The notes under the pieces were generated by a model, which searched no databases, was not told the origin of the DNA, and was given only the letters and a program-made list of their open reading frames with translations. A DNA stretch of 64,000 bases, taken from Chitinophagaceae bacterium (GTDB lineage: Bacteria > Bacteroidota > Bacteroidia > Chitinophagales > Chitinophagaceae). Numbering within the stretch: the first letter of the stretch is position 1; each line of letters begins with the position of its first letter. The stretch spans positions 16,151 through 80,150 of the forward strand of contig JAICXX010000009.1 in assembly GCA_025934485.1 (NCBI GenBank), read 5' to 3'. Positions 41,123 to 48,839 of this stretch are shown piece after piece. The translations under genes were made by a program, and so were the position numbers.

Positions 41123-43431
41123 ACACCCGTTTGCCACTGCGCTTGTTTTTACTAGTAGGAGGGTTGTCCGCCGTCCTCGCCTCCTGTAACGAATCGAAAC
41201 ACCTTGCAGGGAACGAGACCTTATACGCAGCCAATAAAACGGAGATCCATTCGTCCGTGCCGATGACAAAAAAGAAGCAGAATCAGTGGAACGAGGACAT
41301 GGAAGGATATCTGCGGCCAAATCTCAACAGTAAGTTCTTCGGTATCCGGCTAAAACTCTGGATCTACAATATCGCCGGTACCACCCATAAGACTAAAGGA
41401 TTCAAACACTGGCTGAAATACAAGCTCGGCGAGCCTCCCGTCCTGGTGTCCCCGGTTCTGCTGGCGAACAATGCGCAGGTGCTGCAAAGCCATTTCGAGA
41501 ACAGAGGTTTTTTTCATGACACAGTACTCGTCACTACGTTTGTGAAGGACAAACAGCTCACCGCCACCTACACGGTGCAGGTCGGACCCCGGTATGTTAT
41601 CGGGAAGATCAACTACCCCGATGACTCCGATGAGGTAAGCAACCGGATCGACACCCTTCAGCGGTCGTCATTGCTGAAAACCGGGGATTTCTATGATCTC
41701 CAGACGATCAAGGACGAGCGCATTCGCATCGACGCCCGGCTCAAGAACCACGGCTTCTATTATTTCAATCCCGACTATCTCATTGTCGACCTGGATACGG
41801 CGGTAGGCAATCACCGGGTGGATATGTTCATGCGGTTAAAGGATGAAATGCCCGATCCCGCCCGCGAGGTGTATCGCATCGATACGATCACGGCCGTCGT
41901 CAACACGGGTAACCCCGCGACCCGGGCCGATACCAGCCATGGAAGCGCCTATATCACCCCCGAAGGCTATCGCATCATCGATCCCGATCACTTTCTGCGA
42001 CCGCACGTTTTCAGCAGAACGCTGCTGATCAAGCCCGGCAATATCTATAAAGAAACCGATCATAACTCGTCGCTGAGCCGGCTGGTCAGTCTCGGCGTCT
42101 TCTCCTTCGTCAAAGCCCGTTTCGAGCCGGCTTCCAGGGTCGATTCGAATAATAAGCTCAATCTCTATTACAACCTGACCCCCGCCCAGAAAAAACAGCT
42201 GCAGTTCGAAGTCACCGGTCTTACCCGCAGCGATAATACCACGGGTACAGAGCTGGCACTGAGCTGGCGGCATCGCAATCTGTTCCGTGGCGGCGAGTTG
42301 TTCAACATCCGGCTTTACAGTGGTCTGGAAGGGCAAAGCGTGAGTACGACGGAGAAATCGCTCACCCGTCGTGTCGGTGTCGATGCCACCCTGACGATCC
42401 CCACCATCGTCTCGCCCTTTAATTTGAATACGAGCAGCAAGTTTGCCCCGAAGACCAAGATCGAAGCAGGCTACGATATCTATGAGAACAACTCGCTATA
42501 TACCCTTACGTCGTCGCGCGCCAGCTTCGGTTACCAGTTCAAAAATCGCGTAACCTCAGAAAATGGCATCACGATCCTCGGAATAAGTTATGTCCGGCCT
42601 GCTAATATTACAGACAGTATGCAGGTGGCCATCGGCAAGAACAAGAACCTGTACTATGCGATCGAGCCGCAGTTTATTATCGGGCCTTCCTGGAATTTCA
42701 ATTACAACTCGAGCCTCGATCGACGGAATGCCCGCAAACCCAATAACTTTTGGTTCAATGCGAATCTGGATTTTTCGAACAATCTGCTGGGCCTCTTCAC
42801 GGGCGCGGATGTAAACAAGACGGGCCGGCAAAAGGAGATCTTCGGCGTGCCTTTCGCGCAGTACATGAAGTTCGATCTCGATTTCCGGCATTATTTCAAC
42901 TTCAGCAAGAGCAGCATGCTGGCGTATCGGGCGACTGCGGGCATCGGTGTTTCATACGGCAACAGTACGAGCCTGCCTTTTGTCAAAGCGTTTTTTGCCG
43001 GCGGGACCAATGATATCCGCGCTTTCCGCGCCCGCGCGCTGGGGCCGGGACACTACTATGCGGGCAACCCCAACTCGGATGCTTTTATCCCCGACCAGCC
43101 CGGGGATATTAAAATGGAGGGTAATCTCGAATATCGCGCACGGTTATATGGCCTGATCAACTGGGCCGTCTTTGCGGACTTCGGCAATGTCTGGACGCTT
43201 CGCAATGATGCGAACCGGCCGGGGGCTGTGTTTACACCGGGTTTTATCAAAGATTTCGCCGTGGGCGCCGGTGCCGGTTTGCGCTTTGATTTTACCGTCC
43301 TGGTCCTGCGCGTCGATATGGCCGTTCCCCTGCGGACGCCCTGGAAACCCGAAGGGTCGAAATGGAATTTCAAAGGTGCAACGGATATCAGCGAAATGGT
43401 GTTGAATCTGGCGATCGGTTATCCATTTTAA
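41119..43431 (+). CDS. Omp85-type TamL lipoprotein (TamA counterpart of Bacteroidota)
   Basis: The 770-residue partner of TamB. A lipoprotein signal ends at LASC (Cys23). POTRA-like domains follow (about 100-330, for example LQSHFENRGFFHDTVLVTTF and RIDARLKNHGFYYFNPDYLI), then an Omp85 beta-barrel with FFAGGTNDIRAFRARALGPG (the conserved RGF-like signature) and a C-terminal strand ending in LAIGYPF. In Bacteroidota the TamA role is filled by such a lipidated protein, called TamL. The ATGA overlap with tamB supports one functional unit at the outer membrane. Confidence 0.9.
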   Translation: MNTRLPLRLFLLVGGLSAVLASCNESKHLAGNETLYAANKTEIHSSVPMTKKKQNQWNEDMEGYLRPNLNSKFFGIRLKLWIYNIAGTTHKTKGFKHWLKYKLGEPPVLVSPVLLANNAQVLQSHFENRGFFHDTVLVTTFVKDKQLTATYTVQVGPRYVIGKINYPDDSDEVSNRIDTLQRSSLLKTGDFYDLQTIKDERIRIDARLKNHGFYYFNPDYLIVDLDTAVGNHRVDMFMRLKDEMPDPAREVYRIDTITAVVNTGNPATRADTSHGSAYITPEGYRIIDPDHFLRPHVFSRTLLIKPGNIYKETDHNSSLSRLVSLGVFSFVKARFEPASRVDSNNKLNLYYNLTPAQKKQLQFEVTGLTRSDNTTGTELALSWRHRNLFRGGELFNIRLYSGLEGQSVSTTEKSLTRRVGVDATLTIPTIVSPFNLNTSSKFAPKTKIEAGYDIYENNSLYTLTSSRASFGYQFKNRVTSENGITILGISYVRPANITDSMQVAIGKNKNLYYAIEPQFIIGPSWNFNYNSSLDRRNARKPNNFWFNANLDFSNNLLGLFTGADVNKTGRQKEIFGVPFAQYMKFDLDFRHYFNFSKSSMLAYRATAGIGVSYGNSTSLPFVKAFFAGGTNDIRAFRARALGPGHYYAGNPNSDAFIPDQPGDIKMEGNLEYRARLYGLINWAVFADFGNVWTLRNDANRPGAVFTPGFIKDFAVGAGAGLRFDFTVLVLRVDMAVPLRTPWKPEGSKWNFKGATDISEMVLNLAIGYPF

Positions 43432-43549
43432 TGTCGACTGCGGCAACAATTCCCCGTCCCCCCGGTTTTACCCCCATTGGCATTATTTTTTAAGCCACTA
43501 TACATGACGATCTACTGAACCCTAAACTTCGCGCTTTTAAACTTTTTTT

Positions 43550-44056
43550 ATGAAGTCGAAGTTTTACGATCATGAGGGGCCGTTGCGGGCGTCCGGACAG
43601 AGTAAAAAAACTGTAAATATTCTAAATGACCTCATCCGGATCAATATCGATCGAATCACAGCCTACGAGAAAGCCTCCCATGCCGAAATAACACCAGAAC
43701 CGGAGATACGCGAAGTCTTTTACCGGTTAGGTACCGATAGCAGAGCATATGTCAACACCCTGCATGCAGAGGTGATCAAGCTGGGTGGGGCCCCAGTGAC
43801 CCAATCCACGATCTCGGGTAAGATCTACCTCCATTGGCTGGAAGGCAAGCATAGTTTCGAAGGGAGGGACACACCCTCCCGGCTGGATGCCTGCGTGGTT
43901 TCGGAAGAGGCCATCCAAAAGGCGTATAACCAGGCCCTCCTTGAACAAAATGGCGCGCCCGAACGTATTTACCAATTAATAGAAAATCAATTGTGGTCCC
44001 TGGAACGGGCGCACCAGCTATTGTCAAGTCTTCACGAAAGCCAATCACAAGGATAA
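43550..44056 (+). CDS. DUF2383 / PA2169-type ferritin-like protein
   Basis: A 168-residue four-helix protein with KKTVNILNDLIRINIDRITAYEKAS and a central LHAEVIKLGGAPVTQSTISG motif of the PA2169/DUF2383 family. Conserved Glu and His positions in the helices resemble ferritin-like iron sites. Function unknown; members are stress associated. A second gene starts 13 nt after its stop, so they are probably co-transcribed. Confidence 0.8.
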   Translation: MKSKFYDHEGPLRASGQSKKTVNILNDLIRINIDRITAYEKASHAEITPEPEIREVFYRLGTDSRAYVNTLHAEVIKLGGAPVTQSTISGKIYLHWLEGKHSFEGRDTPSRLDACVVSEEAIQKAYNQALLEQNGAPERIYQLIENQLWSLERAHQLLSSLHESQSQG

Positions 44057-44069
44057 ACAGCCAAGAAGT

Positions 44070-44399
44070 ATGATCAATACCACCGACCTCTCCGAATTCG
44101 AAGTCCTGCTCCCGGGTTCCTGGGTGCGCAGCGGCTCGGGTGAGATCTATTCATTTACCACCGACCAGATGAAGCTACGCGACGAACGCCTGTTCAAGGA
44201 ACTAAATATTACCGACCCGGACGGCGGCGCGCACCGTTCGCTCCCCTATGCACTAACCATCAAAAGCGATTACTGCGGCATCCTCGCCGGCGACCAGGAA
44301 TTTGTTATCACGAGCATCACCAAACATCCGGACGGTTCGATGGATATGGAATGGAAGGATAGGGTAAATACCCTGATATCCTTCCATCGGAATGCGTGA
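44070..44399 (+). CDS. Hypothetical protein, unknown function
   Basis: A 109-residue frame not recognised as any family. It has no signal peptide or membrane segment and appears to be a small beta-rich domain (alternating GEIYSFTTDQ, YALTIKSDYCGILAGDQEFV, MDMEWKDRV). It follows the DUF2383 gene by 13 nt and so is likely in its operon. It converges with the small gene at 44402, the two stops only 2 nt apart. Confidence 0.55.
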   Translation: MINTTDLSEFEVLLPGSWVRSGSGEIYSFTTDQMKLRDERLFKELNITDPDGGAHRSLPYALTIKSDYCGILAGDQEFVITSITKHPDGSMDMEWKDRVNTLISFHRNA

Positions 44400-44401
44400 T
44401 A

Positions 44402-44551
44402 TCATCCATGCTTGAAATATTGAATGGCGCGTTCGTGCTTTTTCGCTGCTTCCATGCTATCGAATGTTCCAAGATTCCTTCTTTTTCCCGTCTTCTCATC
44501 CTTCTTCCGGGAATAGATGCGGTATTGCCCCGATTTTAATTTGCGTATCAT
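44402..44551 (-). CDS. Short conserved basic protein (49 residues)
   Basis: The frame reads MIRKLKSGQYRIYSRKKDEK, then TGKRRNLGTFDSMEAAKKHE and RAIQYFKHG. This is a short protein family I know from many bacteria (KLKSG.YR.YS.KK, K.GKRRNLGTF, A.KHER..QYFK), function unknown, likely nucleic-acid or ribosome associated by its basic composition. It converges with the 109-residue gene. A cluster of GC-rich repeats lies 35-85 nt upstream of its start. Confidence 0.7.
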   Translation of the reverse strand: MIRKLKSGQYRIYSRKKDEKTGKRRNLGTFDSMEAAKKHERAIQYFKHG

Positions 44552-44577
44552 AATTATAGGTTTTACAGACAGACCCC

Positions 44578-44636
44578 AAAAAACCGGGCCCCGTGTTACG
44601 GCCCCATACGAAACAGGCCCCGTAGAAACGGGGCCC
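44578..44636 (-). promoter_or_regulatory. GGCCCCGT repeat cluster with alternative hairpins, possible attenuator
   Basis: On the plus strand, GGGCCCCGT (44586-44594), GGCCCCATACG, GGCCCCGT (44616-44623) and ACGGGGCCC (44628-44636) follow at roughly 15-nt intervals. On the minus strand the first-transcribed GGGCCCCGT can pair either with ACGGGGCC (8 bp, 4-nt loop) or with the later ACGGGGCCC (9 bp) that is followed by GG and six T. Such a pair of exclusive stems just upstream of a start codon (44551) resembles an attenuator for the 49-residue protein. The plus strand from 44637 to 44907 otherwise holds only an inverted repeat ATCGTG-AG-CACGAT at 44725-44738 and no convincing gene. Confidence 0.4.
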
Positions 44637-44907
44637 CCAATTTATTCTTTCAGGTTTATTGACGGAGTATAGACCAAAAAAATTATGCCAGCCGGGGCGA
44701 ACATTTTTGTGCAATATTTTCCTCATCGTGAGCACGATCCGGGGGGATAAGAAAGGCCCGGTCATACGTCCCGAATGGGGAAAAAATGTGTTTATGCCTG
44801 ATAATGAAACGCTCCGGCATTCTTTAGCCGCTTGCCCACTTACCCTGGTGGTTCGATGAAAATAAGTGGTATTGATTTTGAAAAATTTAGTTCTAAAAAA
44901 CATAAAC

Positions 44908-45432
44908 ATGTTGCCCCAATCCGATCTGCGCTTTCTGCGAGAAAAAATAGAAGAGCTGAAAAATGCACTTTTTTTTAGCGAGAACAACGCTGTTTTGAAA
45001 ATAGCGACCACCATCGTTTCGGTTTTGAAGGTTGATGAGCTGGGCGAGATGTGGTTCTTTGTATCACGTCCCCAACAGGCCTTGCATGAATTCGACCGGG
45101 AATTCCCCGTGAAGCTCGAGTTCTTCCGAAAGGACAAGGATTTCTTTGTCCATGTACTGGGTAAGGCCTTTATTGTGAACGACCCGGAAGAGATCAACAG
45201 CCTCGTGCACGATGATATCCGCGAGCTGGCGGCAGGTCATCTTGTGCTGATCAAGGTGAGGATGTTGAAGGCGGATTACTTCGAGCGTACCCCCACGGCT
45301 ACGCATGCCAGCTGGTGGCGCGATCTGCGGAACCAGCTCCATACCTGGATGTTCAACACTCGCCCGGGATACAAACCCTATCATCTCGCCGACGCTCCGA
45401 TGCCTATGCTGTCTTACCGGCCCGTAGCTTAA
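44908..45432 (+). CDS. Pyridoxamine 5'-phosphate oxidase-like split-barrel protein
   Basis: A 174-residue protein starting MLPQSDLRFLREKIEELKNA. The beta-strand pattern VLKIATTIVSVLKVDELGEMWF, then FVSRPQQALHEFDREFPVKL and DKDFFVHVLGKAFIVND, is that of Bacteroidota proteins with the FMN-binding split-barrel fold related to general stress protein 26. Flavin binding is inferred. The C-terminal 40 residues (HASWWRDLRNQLHTWMF) lie outside the core. An in-frame GTG at 44866 is a less likely start. Confidence 0.65.
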   Translation: MLPQSDLRFLREKIEELKNALFFSENNAVLKIATTIVSVLKVDELGEMWFFVSRPQQALHEFDREFPVKLEFFRKDKDFFVHVLGKAFIVNDPEEINSLVHDDIRELAAGHLVLIKVRMLKADYFERTPTATHASWWRDLRNQLHTWMFNTRPGYKPYHLADAPMPMLSYRPVA

Positions 45433-45433
45433 T

Positions 45434-45540
45434 CGTCCCTGATAATCCTCCCTGTCCAACCTCTTGGTTCCGTACCCTTCCTCTTTCCTCAATATCCTCC
45501 TTCTCCCCAGTATCCTTCCCCCCGCTTCTTCCCGTTCTGT
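45434..45540 (+). other. Pyrimidine-rich tract between genes
   Basis: About 105 bases that are overwhelmingly C and T, with repeated TCCT/CCTTC words (for example ATCCTCC, CCTCTTTCCTC, ATCCTCCTTCTCCCC, ATCCTTCCCCCC). It fills most of the gap between the split-barrel gene and the DUF4142 gene. No gene or promoter is recognised. Confidence 0.5.
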
Positions 45541-45599
45541 CGCATGGCATAGGAATTGAAGCCCTAGCAGAAAATATTGAAACTGAAAAACAGCCAATT

Positions 45600-46205
45600 A
45601 TGAAAAAATTATCCAATTATTGTCTCGCCGGTGCATTTGCCCTGTTCCTTTTCAGCTGTGGGAACGGTGGTTCTTCTGATAGCACACAGGCTGCGAAAGA
45701 TTCCAACGCCGTCAAGATGGACAGCGCAAAGGCCGATTCAAGTAAAGCGACCATCCCGAGTACGGTTTCAAAGGCCGATCAGGACTTTGCGGTCAATGCC
45801 GCCAATGCGGGCATGACGGAGATCCAGGCTGGTCAGATTGCCGAAGCCCAAGGCAGCGCCAAAGATGTAAAGGCATACGGCGCCATGATGGTAAAAGATC
45901 ATACCGAGGTGGCCAACAAATTGAAGGCCATTGCCGGGCAAAAGAATATCACGCTTCCCACTTCGATCTCCTCCGATATGCAAAAGAATGTCGATGACCT
46001 CAAGGCCAAATCCGGAAAGGATTTCGACAAGGCCTATCTCGATATGATGATCTCCGATCATAAAAAGGTGATCAGCGCTTTCGAGGATGAGGCCAAGAAT
46101 GGTTCCGATGCGGATATCCGGGCATTTGCGGATAGCACCCTGCATGGCCTTCATCATCACCTCGATGTAGCAGAGAAGGATAAGAAGATGGAAAAGAATA
46201 TGTAA
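45600..46205 (+). CDS. DUF4142 lipoprotein
   Basis: A 201-residue lipoprotein (signal MKKLSNYCLAGAFALFLFSC with Cys20), an Asp/Ser/Lys-rich linker, and a DUF4142 domain (about 60-195) with DQDFAVNAANAGMTEIQAG, VKAYGAMMVKDHTEVANKL and FDKAYLDMMISDHKKVISAF. The domain is a ferritin-like four-helix bundle without known activity, found in the periplasm or on the surface. The frame is open back to 45315, but that lies in another gene and the pyrimidine tract; the ATG at 45600 gives a proper lipoprotein signal. Confidence 0.88.
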   Translation: MKKLSNYCLAGAFALFLFSCGNGGSSDSTQAAKDSNAVKMDSAKADSSKATIPSTVSKADQDFAVNAANAGMTEIQAGQIAEAQGSAKDVKAYGAMMVKDHTEVANKLKAIAGQKNITLPTSISSDMQKNVDDLKAKSGKDFDKAYLDMMISDHKKVISAFEDEAKNGSDADIRAFADSTLHGLHHHLDVAEKDKKMEKNM

Positions 46206-46233
46206 ATAGATACGACTATTATACCAACAAGCG

Positions 46234-46258
46234 CGGGCGGGAGCAATTCCGCCCGTTT
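46234..46258 (+). terminator. Terminator after the DUF4142 gene
   Basis: CGGGCGG (46234-46240), loop GAGCAATT, CCGCCCG (46249-46255) followed by TTT, 28 nt after the stop codon. Confidence 0.7.
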
Positions 46259-46313
46259 CCTATTTGCGGGGCGGGGGAACCGCACCGTTTGCCGTTTCGC
46301 GCGGCGGCGGCTG

Positions 46314-48710
46314 TTACTCCGTTTTTAAACTCTTCGCGGGATTGGCCTGCGCCGCCCGCATCGCGCGCAACCCTACCGTGAGCATGGCGATCAACACCGT
46401 TAACGCTCCCGCACCGAGGAAGATCCAGACGCTCACAGGCGTACGATAGGCGAACCCTTCGAGCCAGCGGTGCATCGCATACCAGGCGAGCGGCGTGGCG
46501 ATCAGGATCGATAGGACCACGGGTTTGATGAGGTCTTTGGAGATCAGCAACACGATACCGGAGACATTAGCTCCAAGGACCTTGCGGATGCCGATCTCTT
46601 TGGTGCGTTGCCCTACGCTAAAGGTCACCAGCCCCAGCAGACCGAGACACGCGATAAAGATGGCCAGGACGGTGAAGGTCAGCAGCAGGCTGCCCTGCTT
46701 GCGTTCGGCGTCATACTGCCGGGAGAAATTCTCGTCGAGAAAATTATATTGAAAGGTGCCGCTGGGATCGAATCGGTGGTATACGTCGGCAATATGTTTC
46801 AGCGCCTCTGGGACACGCGTGGGATTGACACGCACGGCGACATTGTCTTCTTCCATTAGATTGGGTGGCATCTCGAGCACTATCGGCTGGATCTTGTATT
46901 GCAGCGAATAGATATTGAAATCGCGCACGACACCCACGATCCTCGCGAAACCCAGTGAATCGCCGGGGCCTATCCTCAGCCGCAGCCGTTTGCCTACGGC
47001 GTCCGTCCAACCCATTTCTTTTTCAAAGGTTTCGTTGACAAGCACACTGCCCATGACGTCGGTAGGCTGAACCGCGGAAAAATTCCGCCCCTCCTTTAAG
47101 TTGATCTGCATGGTAGGCAGGTAATCGGCATCGACATAATAACTTTGCGCGAGCTTGCTCTGATGCGAGAAGGCGCCGCCCTGTTCGAAAAACACGGGGG
47201 TCGTGCCGATATAATTTTTCCCAATGGGATTACTGGCGGCAGCTGCCGCCTCCACGCTGGGGTCTTCTTTTAGTTGCGTCTTGAGCTCTTCGATGTGCTG
47301 GCGTACGGCCCGGTTGCCGAGATGGAAGTTCAGCACCTGGTCTTTGTTGAAACCGAGATCCTTGTTCTCCATATAGTGCAGCTGGAGATAGATGATGGCG
47401 CTGCCGGCGATCAGGAAGATGGTAATGACAAACTGGAAGGTCACCAGCCCTTTACGGAAAAGGATTGTATTCTGCTGGCTCCCCTGCAATCCCTTTAACG
47501 AGGGGATCGTTTTGAATCCTGACAGGAAGAGGGCAGGGTAGAGGCCGCCCGCCAGGCCGATCAGGGTCGCGAATAAGGTCAGCGCTGTCAGCGTTCGCCC
47601 CCAGCCATAACGGTCGATAGTAAGCGTTTTTTCCGACAAGGCATTGAATGCGGGCAGGAAAACGATGGTCAGCACGATTGCTATGGCCGCTGCTAACAGC
47701 GCGAACACCACGGATTCGGTGAGGAATAGCGCCATCAGCTGCTTGCGGCCCGACCCGATGACCTTGCGGACGCCGATCTCTTTTAACCTGACGCTCGACC
47801 TGGCGGTAGCCAGATTGATGTAATTGATGACGGCGATGCCCAGCACCAGCAGCGCGATGGCGGCAAAAAGCCAAATGTATTTGATATCGCCGTTGCGGCT
47901 AAGCTCATAGTCGAGATGGCTGTGCAGATGGATCCAGGTGAGTGGCTGCAGCCCGATCTGTAAGGTCGAGCCTTTGCCCATGGGTGTTTTCAGATATCTG
48001 TCGAAAAACTCCGGCAGCCGCGCCTGCAGCTTGTGCACGTCCGCGTCCTTGCGGAGCAGGATATAGGTATAGAGATAGGCGCCTAACCAGTTGTCTTCGG
48101 TGATCGGCGGCATGGCACGGAGCGCGCTGGGCCGAAGATGGGCATTCTCCGGCTGGTCTTCGATGACGCCGGTGACCTGGCTCGGTGTGCCATGCTCGAT
48201 ATCCACGGTTTTATCCAGCGCGTCTTCCGCACTACCGAATAGTTTTTCCGCGAGCGTCCTGGTGAGGACAATCGAGTTGGGTTTTGTCAAAGCCGTGTTC
48301 GGGTCGCCATAAAGAAAGGGAAAACGAAACACGGTGAGAATAGCGTTGTCGGCGAATAGCATATCGCCGGCCTCTATCTTCTTATCGCCATGGATCAGCG
48401 TTGCGCCGCCGTCGGCATCGATGCGTGCCGCCGCTTCGATCTCGGGGTAGTCCCTTTTGAGCGCCGGGGCAAATGGCGGGGACGTGATCGCCAGCTTAAA
48501 GCTCCCGCCGCTCCAGGTCCCGGATTCTACGACGCGATAGATGCGGTCTGCGTTCGGCGAGACCCGGTCATAGTTCAGCTCGCCCGCGATGTACAGCGCC
48601 ATCAACCAAAAGACGGCCAACCCTACGGCCAATCCGGCGATATTGATCACCGAAAAAATCTTATTGCTGCGCAGGTTCCGCAGCGCCACGCGGATATAAC
48701 TTTTAAGCAT
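46314..48710 (-). CDS. MacB/FtsX-type ABC transporter permease
   Basis: A 798-residue membrane protein with the Bacteroidota two-module layout: an N-terminal helix and MacB periplasmic core (MLKSYIRVALRNLRSNKIFS, VINIAGLAVGLAVFWLMALY), an FtsX domain (ARSSVRLKEIGVRKVIGSGR), a second periplasmic core, and a second FtsX domain (SVGQRTKEIGIRKVLGANVS). Such permeases work with a LolD/MacB-type ATPase, not present in the window, to move lipoproteins, peptides or drugs across the envelope by mechanotransmission. The ATG at 48710 is preferred; an ATG at 48716 adds two residues. It stands alone. Confidence 0.9.
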   Translation of the reverse strand: MLKSYIRVALRNLRSNKIFSVINIAGLAVGLAVFWLMALYIAGELNYDRVSPNADRIYRVVESGTWSGGSFKLAITSPPFAPALKRDYPEIEAAARIDADGGATLIHGDKKIEAGDMLFADNAILTVFRFPFLYGDPNTALTKPNSIVLTRTLAEKLFGSAEDALDKTVDIEHGTPSQVTGVIEDQPENAHLRPSALRAMPPITEDNWLGAYLYTYILLRKDADVHKLQARLPEFFDRYLKTPMGKGSTLQIGLQPLTWIHLHSHLDYELSRNGDIKYIWLFAAIALLVLGIAVINYINLATARSSVRLKEIGVRKVIGSGRKQLMALFLTESVVFALLAAAIAIVLTIVFLPAFNALSEKTLTIDRYGWGRTLTALTLFATLIGLAGGLYPALFLSGFKTIPSLKGLQGSQQNTILFRKGLVTFQFVITIFLIAGSAIIYLQLHYMENKDLGFNKDQVLNFHLGNRAVRQHIEELKTQLKEDPSVEAAAAASNPIGKNYIGTTPVFFEQGGAFSHQSKLAQSYYVDADYLPTMQINLKEGRNFSAVQPTDVMGSVLVNETFEKEMGWTDAVGKRLRLRIGPGDSLGFARIVGVVRDFNIYSLQYKIQPIVLEMPPNLMEEDNVAVRVNPTRVPEALKHIADVYHRFDPSGTFQYNFLDENFSRQYDAERKQGSLLLTFTVLAIFIACLGLLGLVTFSVGQRTKEIGIRKVLGANVSGIVLLISKDLIKPVVLSILIATPLAWYAMHRWLEGFAYRTPVSVWIFLGAGALTVLIAMLTVGLRAMRAAQANPAKSLKTE

Positions 48711-48839
48711 AACCATCCGGATGCCGATTTCATGCCAAGTTAACTAAATAGCTGGGAAGCACGAACTTCCGCTTTCCGCATGGCCCCGTCCGCGTTCAAA
48801 TTCAATACACCCGCTGTCCGGATTCGATACACGCGGTCG

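Noticed and set aside
43482..43515. TTGGCA and TATACA boxes with 16-nt spacing before the DUF2383 gene
   Set aside because: They fit an Escherichia-type sigma-70 promoter, which is not the Bacteroidota consensus.
44659..44859. 66-residue open frame on the plus strand
   Set aside because: Non-ATG start, no family resemblance, and odd composition; looks like chance.
45315..45599. N-terminal extension of the DUF4142 frame
   Set aside because: It overlaps another gene and the pyrimidine tract; the lipoprotein signal starts at 45600.
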